Assembly (NCBI GenBank): GCA_032629725.1
Contig: JAFEVB010000001.1
Coordinates: 496,001 to 560,000 of the forward strand
Length of the DNA stretch: 64,000 nt
From: Gremmenia infestans
Taxonomy: Eukaryota > Ascomycota > Leotiomycetes > Helotiales > Hamatocanthoscyphaceae
Direction: 5' to 3'
A program made the position numbers and the translations under genes. The first letter of the stretch is position 1. Each line of letters opens with the position of its first letter. This document shows, piece by piece, positions 54,970-64,000 of the stretch. The notes below the pieces were generated by a model, which was not told the DNA's origin, searched no databases, and was given only the letters and a program-made list of their open reading frames with translations.

Positions 54970-57719
54970 TCAATTCTTAAATGTATGACTCCTTCCTGGC
55001 CTCTCCGTCTGCGCCCTCCTCATTCCTTTGGCCGCATTCTCACTCTTGCTATACGGATCAAACGGCTTCTGCTTCTTGTTCTTACCACCCTCTCCTCCCC
55101 CTTTATCATTATTCCTCTTCGCATGTAACACTGATTCCGCTTTGCTATAATCGAATGGCTCTTCTTCATCCTCATCCTCAACTGCGTCACTAGTTGGTCT
55201 CGATGCTTCAGTCGATGCTTCGGCACTAGCGGCAGCCTTTTCCTTTCTAATCAGCTTCTTCTTTTCTTTCTTCGTTAGTGGGCCAGGATGATTGGTTTTC
55301 GGGATTTTCGGGGCTTTTTGGATTGTGGTAGCGTCCGAGGGGCCGGAGAATGATATGTCGTAGTCGCTATCCTCTCCCTCTTCACTAGAGTCAGCTATAG
55401 ATATATTGTCGCTCTTCCGTTTAGCGCCGCGTTTCAAAACGAATGGTTCATCTGATTCCGGTACTGGTTTGCTTGGCTGTATTGGTAAGGAAGTGGTGGC
55501 TGGTGAAGAGGCTTGTTGTGAGAATGGATCATTGGAGGATTGAAAGAGGTTGGGTGATAGTTGTGGTAGTGGGACGGCAAGTCTGATCTCTGCGCCTAAG
55601 TTTGTGGGGTTTGATTCGTCCCAGATGCTGCTTCCAAATGCACCGCCCCAAAACGTAGAGCTCGAGCTGCGTAGGTCACCTCCATCTACTACTGCGACCA
55701 GTGGTACGGATGTCGGGGACTGAGGTTTGGCCTTGCCAGCTAAAGATGCGCCGTTGGCTTTTGTTGTGTCATGACGAAGAGCATCCATCATGCTTGGACC
55801 ATCTTTTCCTTTGGCCTTTGCAGTCTTAATCAAATTCAGCAACTCGCCAGCGCGAGACTTTACGCTATGTGAAATTGGTCGAGCGAGTCCAAGCAGAGCA
55901 ATTTGGTCTGTGGGTATCACCTTTGCAATACTGAATATAACGTGGTTTGGCATCAAGAATGCTGTGCTATCATCATCCGCCCGTGCAATCTGATCCCGCC
56001 ACTCGTGAATAGCTCTGAAAACTGCAAATTGCTCATTGTTGAAGAGCGCTGGCGTCTTCACAAGCAGTGGATACCATCCGCCAGGACCTCTGCCACTTTC
56101 TGTATTGTAAACTTGGCGTTCGTAACGTAGCAGAGAGACCTCTTTTGACTTTTGAAGAACAATTTCCATGCGATTTTCGTCAGGCACATCGGGATTCGTT
56201 CTATCTAACAGTTCATTACGCATATTATCGTAGATGTAGAGAAGGAAATGCGTGTCTGCTCGCGCATAGAAGAACATCTCTTGTGGAAGAGGTCTGAAAT
56301 ATGATCAATAAGATGAAAAGATGGTGAGCAAAGAAAACTACTGACCGAATTCTCCAATCGGCTAGCTGATATTTCTTGTCCGCATCGAAGTCAATGAACT
56401 TTTTCAACAAGAAGGCTAAACTTCCTCCTTGGTAGCCTAGAGTTTTACTTGCCCAGTGTGTATCAAATAACCCAACCACATAGAGTCCAAGATCTCTTTG
56501 AAGCCAGACAATGTCCATATAAGCACCATGAAAGACCTAAAATGTTAGAGGAAATAATGATTACATGGAAGTGTCGAAAATTACCTTGATAATTTTGGGA
56601 TCCGCAAAGACTTCGTTGAGAACCTGTAGCTTATGTCTCCAAGGCTTCAGGGTATCCACAATCCAGTCTTTGCCGCGAATACTGATTTGCATTAGTGAGA
56701 CGAGACCAACGTAACTTCGAGAATCGTGATGCTCCAGATCAATGGCGATTTCACTTGCACCCTTAAGATCCTCGAGCATCTTCAATACACCCTCTTCAGT
56801 ATCAACCCAGGTAGCTTCAGTGGTATCAACCGGTTGGTACATGATCGGTTCTGCTCTCTGGTAAACCGAATCTGGGTATTCAAGGTGTAGGATTTCTGTC
56901 TCGTAGGGATGTCTGAATCTAAATAAGTTGTCAGTATTGCCAAGCTCTTGTCCTAACATTGTGCTGCCCATCTGCTTTAACTTGTTGACATGCTTCTTGA
57001 AACTCTGTCTTCGATGTTTTTGTTGCGACTTGCTTAAGCCCTCAAGAGAAGTAGGTGGCGATGGGAGAATAAGTAACGGAAGGAAAGTGGTGTAGTCATA
57101 CTGCTTCTGGTCGTAATCATTCGTTATTATGCCAAGGCTTTCCTCCAAAGGTACTGTGGCGTGGGGCTTCGAGGTGAGAAGGGGTTTCCATGGCGAAGTG
57201 TCTTGGTTGTCTGGTTTGATATCGAAAGCAAGCTGCGGCTTGACAAGGTTCTGGTTCCGGAAGGCATTGCCCAAGGAAGTGGTGTTTTTCTTCTGATTCG
57301 ATGCTGCCTGCCAATTTGTGAGAATTGTTCATAATAAAAATTGCAGAAAGGCATACCTGATCCGCAGGTGATTGCTCCTTGCGCTTGATCATGCCCGTGT
57401 ATTCATCCAAGCAAGTGTCCGTCTTCTCCAGGAGGGAGTCAATAACATCCACCACGCTCCGCCAATTGTTTTCCACATCATCAAGCTCTTCAAGGGCCGG
57501 TGCCCGCAGGTCTGAGATCGAAGTGGCAGACTTGAGCAACTGGGAAGATAGGTCAAGCAAACGATTGCTTTGCTCATCCAGAGCGGTCCCAACTTCGCGG
57601 TTCAAAGAGCGCTGGAATGCAAGGTCTTCGGAGGATATTTGGCCTGTGGTTCGAGTTGTTGCAATCAATGAAGCCTGAACCTGTTCTTGCAAGGACTTGA
57701 AGTCCAGGGTTTGCTCCAT
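54970..57719 (-). CDS. RRP6: Exosome 3'-5' exonuclease RRP6 (EXOSC10)
   Basis: Nuclear exosome subunit that trims 5.8S rRNA and snoRNAs and degrades aberrant transcripts. Exons on the minus strand: 57719-57357, 57307-56585, 56536-56346 and 56293-54970, 866 aa; introns 49, 48 and 52 nt. PMC2NT helices lie in exon 1 ([15 protein letters not shown] and following). DEDD-Y nuclease: [20 protein letters not shown] (Asp and Glu at about 311 and 313), then [17 protein letters not shown] and the YxxxD motif in YARADTHF (Tyr435, Asp439). The HRDC domain spans about 511-581. The C-terminus is Lys-rich and disordered with [12 protein letters not shown]. Start [10 protein letters not shown] is the first ATG in frame with the conserved region. 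Confidence 0.94.
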
Positions 57720-57950
57720 ATCGGGCGGTTGACGCAATCGCAGTGGTTGTAGAGAATGCTGAAAGGATATGCGCATGTGGGACGAAATTATCCAAAAATT
57801 CAATACCTACCCCTGCTCGCGCTGGCGCTGTAAACATATCGGCGAACATAAACGCCGGTAGCGCATAACTTTAATTGACGGCGGAGCGGGAGCCTCGTCT
57901 TTCTTTCTTTGCTGGAAGGAGACGATTCAACTCAAAAAATAAGTCTCACG
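57720..57950. promoter_or_regulatory. Divergent promoter shared by RRP6 and MDM35
   Basis: 231 bp between the two start codons, with no intervening gene. Confidence 0.5.
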
Positions 57951-58401
57951 ATGTCTGCCTCATTAGCTCCAGAGTGTAATGAGGTCAAGGAGTAAGTCCC
58001 TCAATGCAATGCAATACAATATACATATTAACTTTCTCTTAGACGTTACGATTCGTGTTTCCTCAAGTGGTACAGTGAAAGTGCGTCATTCGCCGCCTCT
58101 TTCTTCTCCCTTCCTATGAGCCTGCAGCTGAGCTGATTTGATTTGCCAATAGAGTACCTCCGAGGGAAGGGCAAAACAGATGAATGTTCCGCTCTGTTTA
58201 AAGACTATAAGCATTGCTTGACCGTTTGTTCTCTTGCTCTAAAGCTATCAAAGCTCAGCTTCTGATTCTAGGTAGAATGCTTTGAAAGAGCGTGGCATCG
58301 ACAAGATGCTGGAGGATGCTCGAGAGGACCACAAGGAGAATGATGCTGCAAACATGCGGCGAGGTTGTGGGTATATGGACATATTCTACGACTTTTGCTA
58401 A
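57951..58401 (+). CDS. MDM35: Mitochondrial intermembrane-space chaperone MDM35 (TRIAP1 family)
   Basis: Partner of Ups1/Ups2 that carries phospholipids between the mitochondrial membranes. Exons 57951-57991, 58043-58080, 58153-58223 and 58276-58401, 91 aa. The twin CX9C motif is complete: Cys9/Cys19 and Cys38/Cys48. Sequence blocks MSASLAPECNEVKERYDSCF, LKWYSEKYLRGKGKTDEC and ALKERGIDKMLEDAREDHKE are nearly universal in the family. The last intron needs acceptor GGTAG at 58275 to join LT to NALKERG; the earlier TCTAG is out of frame. The last exon is read through to a stop at 58401 (MDIFYDFC). A further intron to TAG at 58410 would give a different, longer tail; this end is uncertain. Confidence 0.88.
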
Positions 58402-58969
58402 CATTCATAGAACAAAATCTGGATATCAATCTGGACAGCAACATTGGCACGGCGTTAGGGGGTTCACTCGGCTCAAAATGTAAATGTAAATTTGAAGGCA
58501 TCTCTATTAACTCATGGAGGGGAACTGTACAACAAATGAAAACTTTGATTTATTTGAATACCTCTAATTCAACATAATAACAAAATAAACAAGAACAAGC
58601 CAAGTTTAGATTATAAAAGCCAAGAATCCGGGGAAGGTCTATCACATGATGATATCCACAAGCTTAATCATTAATCAATCACTTAATCAAACAGATCCCT
58701 GCAAAGAGAATCTACACCTTTATCCCAAAGTGAAATTGACCCCAACAGGAACCGAAAACATGCTGTACATAGCTTCGCCGCCAGCTTGATGATGTGGGGA
58801 TCTGACCTGCACCGAATATCCCATCGTCGTCAACAACCTCCTGCCTTCACCAACACCATTCGCAATCTCTAAAGTACTGTACTGTACCTCATCCCTGCTT
58901 GTGGCCGCGTCTACCCCCAACAGACCAATATCTACACGACAGTGATGCACCTGCGATAGAAAGAGATTC
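58402..58969. other. Intergenic region downstream of MDM35
   Basis: About 570 bp. The frame continuing past an alternative MDM35 intron stays open to 58483 or 58577. Two overlapping GTACTGTAC palindromes lie at 58874-58887. No independent gene seen. Confidence 0.4.
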
Positions 58970-59282
58970 ATGCACCCCTTCTCTGTCCTCACTCTTGCGA
59001 TCTTCGTAGCCGGCTACATCACTGCGAGGTGGGATCTGGTTACTCGACTTTATGAGCTTGCAAACTTCGCCTGGGACCACGGAGTCGTCGTACGCATTCT
59101 AAAGCTCCCCTCTTCCTAAAATATACTAAGAAACTGTGGCATAGACGCGCACGGCAAAGGGATTCGCGATCCTTTCCCTGTTCTTCTTCTTATTCATCAT
59201 ACCACTGGAGAGGCTTGCCTCGAGGGAAACGCAGTTGGTGAGGTGGTTTCCCCAGGCGCATTGGATGCGACTAATGCCATAA
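58970..59282 (+). CDS. Small two-helix membrane protein, 85 aa
   Basis: Exons 58970-59089 and 59145-59282; 55-nt intron with GTACGC donor and CATAG acceptor, phase 0. The protein starts MHPFSVLTLAIFVAGYI (helix 1), then TARWDLVTRLYELANFAWDH, a second helix GFAILSLFFFLFIIPLERLA, and ends WFPQAHWMRLMP. Both exons code sensible membrane topology across a canonical splice, which supports a real gene that is easily missed because of its size. It ends 96 bp before GPI1 on the same strand. An ER role alongside GPI1 would be only guilt by association. Function unknown. Confidence 0.66.
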
Positions 59283-59378
59283 TAGCACCCACGAGCTTCG
59301 AGTGCTGGAATATCTGCGCGAGAACAGTTGCGCCGTCGGGGCTCTTTTTAGCAGGCCACCAGTAGCTGGGAATCTGTC

Positions 59379-61744
59379 ATGCCCGATCATGATGGGCTTA
59401 TGAGAATATTTTGGCCCTCCGATCTATCCAGAAGCGACGCCCCGGGGATCATAGTGGGATGGAGAAACTCAGGGCTTGATGTTTTTGTGGTGGCTATACT
59501 GGAGGAAGTCGATGTGAGTTGTGAGGAGCTCGCTCAGGGGAGCACTTTCTGACGAAGAGTTAGGCGCGCAGTGTGGAAAATGCCCTGAAAGTTGGGACCC
59601 TGTTTCGAAGTGCCAGTCATCCGATTGCGCGGATCTACGAGTTGTGCGGACGGCCGTCTATGGAGGTTTTGGGTCTGGCAAATTCCCCACAGAATGAGGT
59701 TGAGGTTCTTCAGATACATGCTTCCAAAGGACCACATTTACGAATGCCACAGATCTCGTGCGCAAGAGCTTCTACAGTACAGATAATCATGTTTGAGCGC
59801 CCGTTACCGAACAGGATGCAATACATATCTCTAAACCCAATTTCGCTAGCTTTAGGGGACAAGGCGGAAAAGACAAACCATGCGCCCGGGAGCGTAGATG
59901 CGGAAGAGGAAAAGGAGGAAATGAAGAACAGGGCGAGGACCAAACATTTGGTCGAGAAGCTAAGACATCACACAGTATCCATTCATCCACCGTCACAAAA
60001 GGAACAGGCACTGCCAAGGATTGTCAACCAAATCAATTGCTCTTTCGAATTGAACAAGCTTCTTCAAAAGAACATATCGCTCGTAGGCAGGAGATCGCGA
60101 CGAAGTTTAAGTGTGTCAGAGAGGGTTGTAGAATCTGCAACGGGCATGCGAGACTTTGTAATTGTGGCTCTATGGCGGGTGATGACTCTATATATCTATC
60201 CCATCATCCGACGGGGATTCATACTCGGTCTTGTATGCCATAGATTTACTGCAGAAGCACTGCTGCTTGTTTTGGAATGGAGGGCCAAGCCGGACTACGC
60301 AGCGTTGAAAGACATATCAGCTACAGCTCAGCAAGTAGAGATACGGCTTCAACAGTTTTGCTACTGGCCGGTGCAGTACATCACTTTACGAAAGAGGAAA
60401 AACGACTGGGAAAGTGTGACTACAAGCCACCCAGACTATATCAGATTCTACAACAGTCTTTGGTTGGTTGCGAACGATGTCATTATTGGCATTGCGCTGG
60501 GTTCGTATATCATTGACAACTCGGCATGGGTAGCTGAATCCATCAGCGAGTTCCTAAGTCTGTACTCTATTGCAGTGTTGCGAAGGACTATTGCCTGGTT
60601 GATGGACTGGCCTGCTGGATTGAAGCTGAACAATGAACTAGCTGCCTTCCTTGGTGATCTGTTTCTGTGGGTGATTGATCACTGGTCAAGTGAGTACCCC
60701 TATTCCCATCCCATCGCTTCTTATTGACAAGATATAGATTGTCTCGAAGCTCTAAGGCCTGTGCTACCTCATCTGATTTGGTTCATTGGATTCTCCAGTT
60801 TCGCCGGAGCCAGCATGCCAATAGCCCTCTTCTCGGATCTCCTCTCAATCCTAACCATCCACATCTACTCATTCTACATGGCCTCCGCCCGCATCTTTAA
60901 CTGGCAATACACAATTCTCCTATCCCTCTTCCAACTCTTCCGCGGAAAGAAGCATAATGTCTTACGAAAGCGTATAGACTCCTGCGACTACGATTTGGAC
61001 CAGCTACTTCTAGGCACCATCCTGTTCACACTCCTGTTCTTCTTACTACCAACCGTGATTGTATTTTACCTCACCTTTGCATGCTCGCGCATGGCAATCA
61101 TATCCTTGAAAGCCGTTTTAGATACGCTGCTTGCTTGTCTGAATCATTTCCCCCTTTTTGCTCTTATGCTACGAATTAAAGACTCGCAACGACTGCCTGG
61201 TTTGTCTCCTCCATTCTCACTTATTATAGCTAGTACTAAATGTCACATTAGGTGGCATCTGTTTTGAACTTAAAGATACCCAACAACTCACTCTCTTCAC
61301 CCCAACCACCGACTCCCATGGGCCCCCCCCAACCTCCTACATCTACCTCAAAGTTAGTAACCTTCCCTTCCACATCCTCTTTTCCGCTTCTCCCCTCCCC
61401 CATTTTATCCAACTGACAACCACCAGTCTGTCCCCCTAACCTTCCGCGCAATGTTCCACCAATACTTCCAACTCGGCCACCGCATCCGCAAACACTACCT
61501 CTCACCCCGCGTCCTCCTCTGTCTCGCAACGGGCAAATTCGTACCGCCCATCCACCGCAAAAACCTGTATAGTCTGCAATACAGCATGTTGCCTGCGCGA
61601 CGAGCGGGCATAATGGATATGTGGCGTGCATTGACTGCGAGAGAAGAGGGTGGGAAGGAGAAATGGGATACGGGTGGTGGTGGTGGGGCGTGGAGGGTTA
61701 ATGGGAAGAGGCTGAACGGGGGCACAAGGAGGTATGCTCATTAA
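59379..61744 (+). CDS. GPI1: Phosphatidylinositol N-acetylglucosaminyltransferase subunit GPI1 (PIG-Q)
   Basis: ER-membrane subunit of GPI-GnT, which starts GPI-anchor synthesis by adding GlcNAc to phosphatidylinositol. Exons 59379-59513, 59564-60689, 60738-61199, 61252-61352 and 61427-61744, 713 aa; introns 48-74 nt. The start MPDHDGLMRIFWPSD (an in-frame ATG at 59400 is the alternative) leads to the conserved GWRNSGLDVFVVAILEEVD, then VENALKVGTLFRS. The second half has several membrane helices (LWLVANDVIIGIALGSYIID, LIWFIGFSSFAGASMPIALF, LLLGTILFTLLFFLLPTVIV) and the family signature LTIHIYSFYMASARIFNWQ. The C-terminus has FQLGHRIRKHYLSPRVLLCL, FVPPIHRKNLYSLQYSMLP and a Gly-rich tail. All junctions keep frame. 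Confidence 0.92.
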
Positions 61745-62752
61745 AGGAGGGGAGCGAGGGCGGTATTTCTTGTATATATTGTAGAAGAATGGACTTAATG
61801 GTAATCGATGGACGGTTAGACAATAAATACCTTGATAGCTTGTTATCTTGCCTTGTCATCAGAGTTCGGTTCCATGTACAGTAAGTATGCTGAGATGCCC
61901 ACCTCCCACATGAATCTCAACCGCGACGTCCACTCTGGCCTCGGTAATTCTAGACCTCGCTCGGTTGGAACATGACCGCGTGCCAAAATACCTTACAGAT
62001 CTGAAGCCCGTATAGTAAGTACTGCAAGCATTTCGAAAGGCGGAACTAGAAGTCAGTGCTTAGATCAACACCACTCACTATTGAAGCAACATACAATGAA
62101 ATCTAGCCTAACATACGATCCACTCTCATATGAAATGATGTTGCGATGATTTTGGTGTACCACGTCCTATTCTGCTAAAGTGTTTTCAATACGCGAGTGA
62201 TTTGAAAAGAATGACATTAATTAAAGAGCAACAAAATACGCGCCGATATCCATCCCAGTGTAAGTTTGATCTTCTTCCCTGACCCTACCCGCCTTTGGGT
62301 GCAATCTATCAAACCTGGATTCTCAGATGTGTAGTTTACCGTCTAACCCCCGCAAACCGAAGCGAAGACTGTTAGGAGAAACATAACGCTGCCTCTGAGC
62401 CTAGAGAAGCTGGCTGGTGTGGTCTTGTGTGGTTTGAATTTGAGCAGAATTTGTGACAAGAAGGGAAGAAGGCAAGAAGAATATCTTATAGAACAGTTAC
62501 TATTTAGACAATGCATACGGACCTGCGGAAATTCAACCATAGACACTACTGAATTATGAAGGAAGAGTTGAATAATACTAATGGTACAAGCTGAAACTGT
62601 TTCCGTCAAAACAACCACGAGACGCCAAGTCCTCTTTTCCAATTTCCCAACTCCCAAACACTCCATTACCCGCAATCAGATCTCTTGGCACGTATTGCCC
62701 AAGGTAGTAAGTATCATACAGCAATCCTCATCTTGAGAGGTCCTCTATAAAT
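61745..62752. other. Convergent intergenic region of GPI1 and the MAPEG gene
   Basis: About 1.0 kb with no supported gene; a 110-codon minus-strand frame at 62343-62675 starts from TTG and has no recognisable domain. Confidence 0.45.
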
Positions 62753-63351
62753 CTAAGTCAACTTCCCCGCCTTCCAAAGCGTCCAAACAGGCACCGCAAT
62801 GCTCGCGCCCCAAACACTCGTCCGGGCCAGTGCAAGCACCTCACTGGTGGTACTGATATAAAGCGCGGTATACAGACTCCTGAGTCCGATATACCATCCT
62901 GCGCTCTTATTCAGATCTTCGGACGGGATGTGCATCATTGTCCCAGCGAGCTGCGTAGGTAATTTAGCATGAGAATGATCTTGTTCAGTTCGGTAAAGGT
63001 AGGAGGGGTAAAGGTAGATGAATGGAGGGCGGGAACGCACCATAGCAGCTGCAAAGAGGGGAAACCCCTCCAGAGCATTGATGTGTGCGCAGCGTGCGCG
63101 GTAGCATTGGTTCCAGATGGAGACTGGGACTTTGCCTTTTAGGGTATCCATGTTTGTTCGCGGCCTGGGCTTGTGTTAGAATAATGATTTATTATTGAAT
63201 ATGTACAAGTACGATATACATACATGGCGAAACTCCACTTCCCGCCAGTGGCAGCCATCATTCGAAGAACATTATGATAATGCGGTACAAAGGCCAGGCC
63301 ATAAGCGGCTGCGATGGAGGGGAGTGCATAGTTGTTCTGTTGATGAGACAT
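62753..63351 (-). CDS. MAPEG-family integral membrane protein
   Basis: Exons on the minus strand: 63351-63224, 63164-63041 and 62950-62753, 149 aa; introns 59 and 90 nt with GTATGT and GTGCGT donors. Start MSHQQNNYALPSIAAAYGLA, then FVPHYHNVL; after splicing MPRTNMDTLKGKVPVSIWNQ, then CYRARCAHINALEGFPLFAA (the conserved RA.x.H.N..E motif of MAPEG proteins), and NKSAGWYIGLRSLYTALYIS with GLRSLYT. Four hydrophobic segments are expected. MAPEG members include microsomal glutathione transferases and eicosanoid enzymes; fungal ones of this length are mostly uncharacterised, so I give the family, not a reaction. Confidence 0.84.
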
Positions 63352-63733
63352 TTCGAGTGCGTTTGATTTGATTAAAAGGTTTGTAGATAAATAAGGCGAC
63401 AGAGAGAAACGGTTAGAGAATAAGAATATACTTATACTTATTCCCAGATACTTATACGGCGACTTCTGCCAACTTTACCCTGGTCGTGTGTCCTTGCGGG
63501 AGGTCTCGGGATCCTAACTCTCTAATCTTCAGCCCCAAGTTCCAACAGATCGTCACGATCTCCCATGTCGATGTCAAGGGAAGGGGAGCCTCACTCCACC
63601 AGCCGGAGATACTTGTAAACGCGGCGGAATGAAATTGGCGTATTATGTAGTACGTGCACAGTTCTTGGTGGTATTTTTTAGTACGTTTAGGTCCCTATAT
63701 TCCGCCGCGTTTATCTCCGACCGTCCGGTGTAG
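63352..63733. other. Intergenic region at the right end
   Basis: About 380 bp upstream of the MAPEG gene; no gene seen. Confidence 0.4.
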
Positions 63734-64000
63734 AAAGCCGTCGCCGTCCTTCCTCCTCTACCCGTATCACATCCGGAACCCCCTCTGCTTGCACCTCTTC
63801 CACCTCCTCTACCAGCGCCCCCTCTACCAGCACCTCCTCCTGTACAGCATGTAGGTTTCCTGCCGGCCGATCAATGGAAGCTGATACAGGACTTTCATAC
63901 TGCTTTAGATGAGGTGAAGATGGAATACAGTCTTCGTTGTAGAGAGCGGTGGTTTTCTATGGGTTTGAGGCATGAGACCTGTGACACGTATTTCCTTAGG
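63734..64000 (+). mobile_element. Partial frame resembling the N-terminal region of fungal Helitron/PIF1-type helicase genes
   Basis: One frame is open from just after a TAG at 63731-63733 to the window end. It codes a Pro/Leu-rich stretch (LAPLPPPLPAPPLPAPPP), then FLPADQWKLIQDFHTALDEV, KMEYSLRCRERWFSMGLR and ETCDTYF. The order FLPxxQW...L..F...LD..KME...C..RWF.MGL....C is what I remember of the zinc-ribbon-like N-terminal domain (DUF6570-like) preceding the helicase part of fungal Helitrons. One Cys of each expected pair appears changed (R-C-R-E-R, C-D-T-Y), and no ATG was found in this frame, so the copy may be degenerate. The gene runs off the window, and the identification is from memory. 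Confidence 0.5.

Noticed and set aside
62343..62675. 110-codon minus-strand frame
   Set aside because: Starts with TTG, in a 3' intergenic region, no family resemblance.

Overview
The window is nuclear DNA of a filamentous ascomycete (Pezizomycotina). Protein similarity makes a leotiomycete plausible, but that part is a guess. The evidence is dense protein genes on both strands, short introns (mostly 46-160 nt, GTRNGT donors, CTRAC-like branch points, YAG acceptors), CT-rich leaders, and a set of housekeeping genes that all look fungal. I saw no bacterial operon, CRISPR array, rRNA or convincing tRNA. Gene models were spliced by eye. Exon junctions were accepted when they kept frame and rebuilt recognisable family sequence. 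Functions rest on remembered family motifs, not on a database search.

Layout. 0-9.7 kb: APC1 (anaphase-promoting complex scaffold), a small mitochondrial LEA-like protein, a mitochondrial enoyl-CoA hydratase/AUH-like enzyme, and a small ankyrin protein. 9.7-23.6 kb is accessory and gene-poor. It holds a repeat-containing unknown protein, an AIG2/GGCT-like protein, a small membrane protein, two tandem paralogous small His-rich proteins with N-myristoylation-like starts, a possible microprotein, and a Cys-rich single-pass membrane protein. 23.6-36.4 kb is gene-dense: cytosolic serine hydroxymethyltransferase, RNA polymerase I subunit RPA34 head-to-head with GRC3, a BTB/POZ gene with at least one reading-frame break, primase catalytic subunit PRI1 and the DEAD-box helicase DHH1. 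36.4-40.7 kb is a long simple-repeat-rich gap that ends at a folliculin/LST7 homologue.

42-61.7 kb is again housekeeping: proteasome ATPase RPT3, a small conserved-looking gene, kinetochore MIS14/NSL1, tRNA methyltransferase TRM10 head-to-head with MSH2, exosome nuclease RRP6 head-to-head with MDM35, a small membrane protein, and GPI1. The right end has a MAPEG-family membrane protein and the start of an open frame resembling the N-terminal zinc region of fungal Helitron/PIF1-type helicase genes.

Themes: ribosome and RNA metabolism (RPA34, GRC3, DHH1, TRM10, RRP6), genome duplication and segregation (APC1, PRI1, MSH2, MIS14) and the proteasome (RPT3) are interleaved, several from shared 220-520 bp divergent promoters. 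The best candidates for something undescribed are the tandem His-rich MGxxxSK paralogues, a palindromic GTACWGTAC motif repeated in intergenic DNA, and a recurring switch to G-rich sense strand at the 3' ends of coding sequences.
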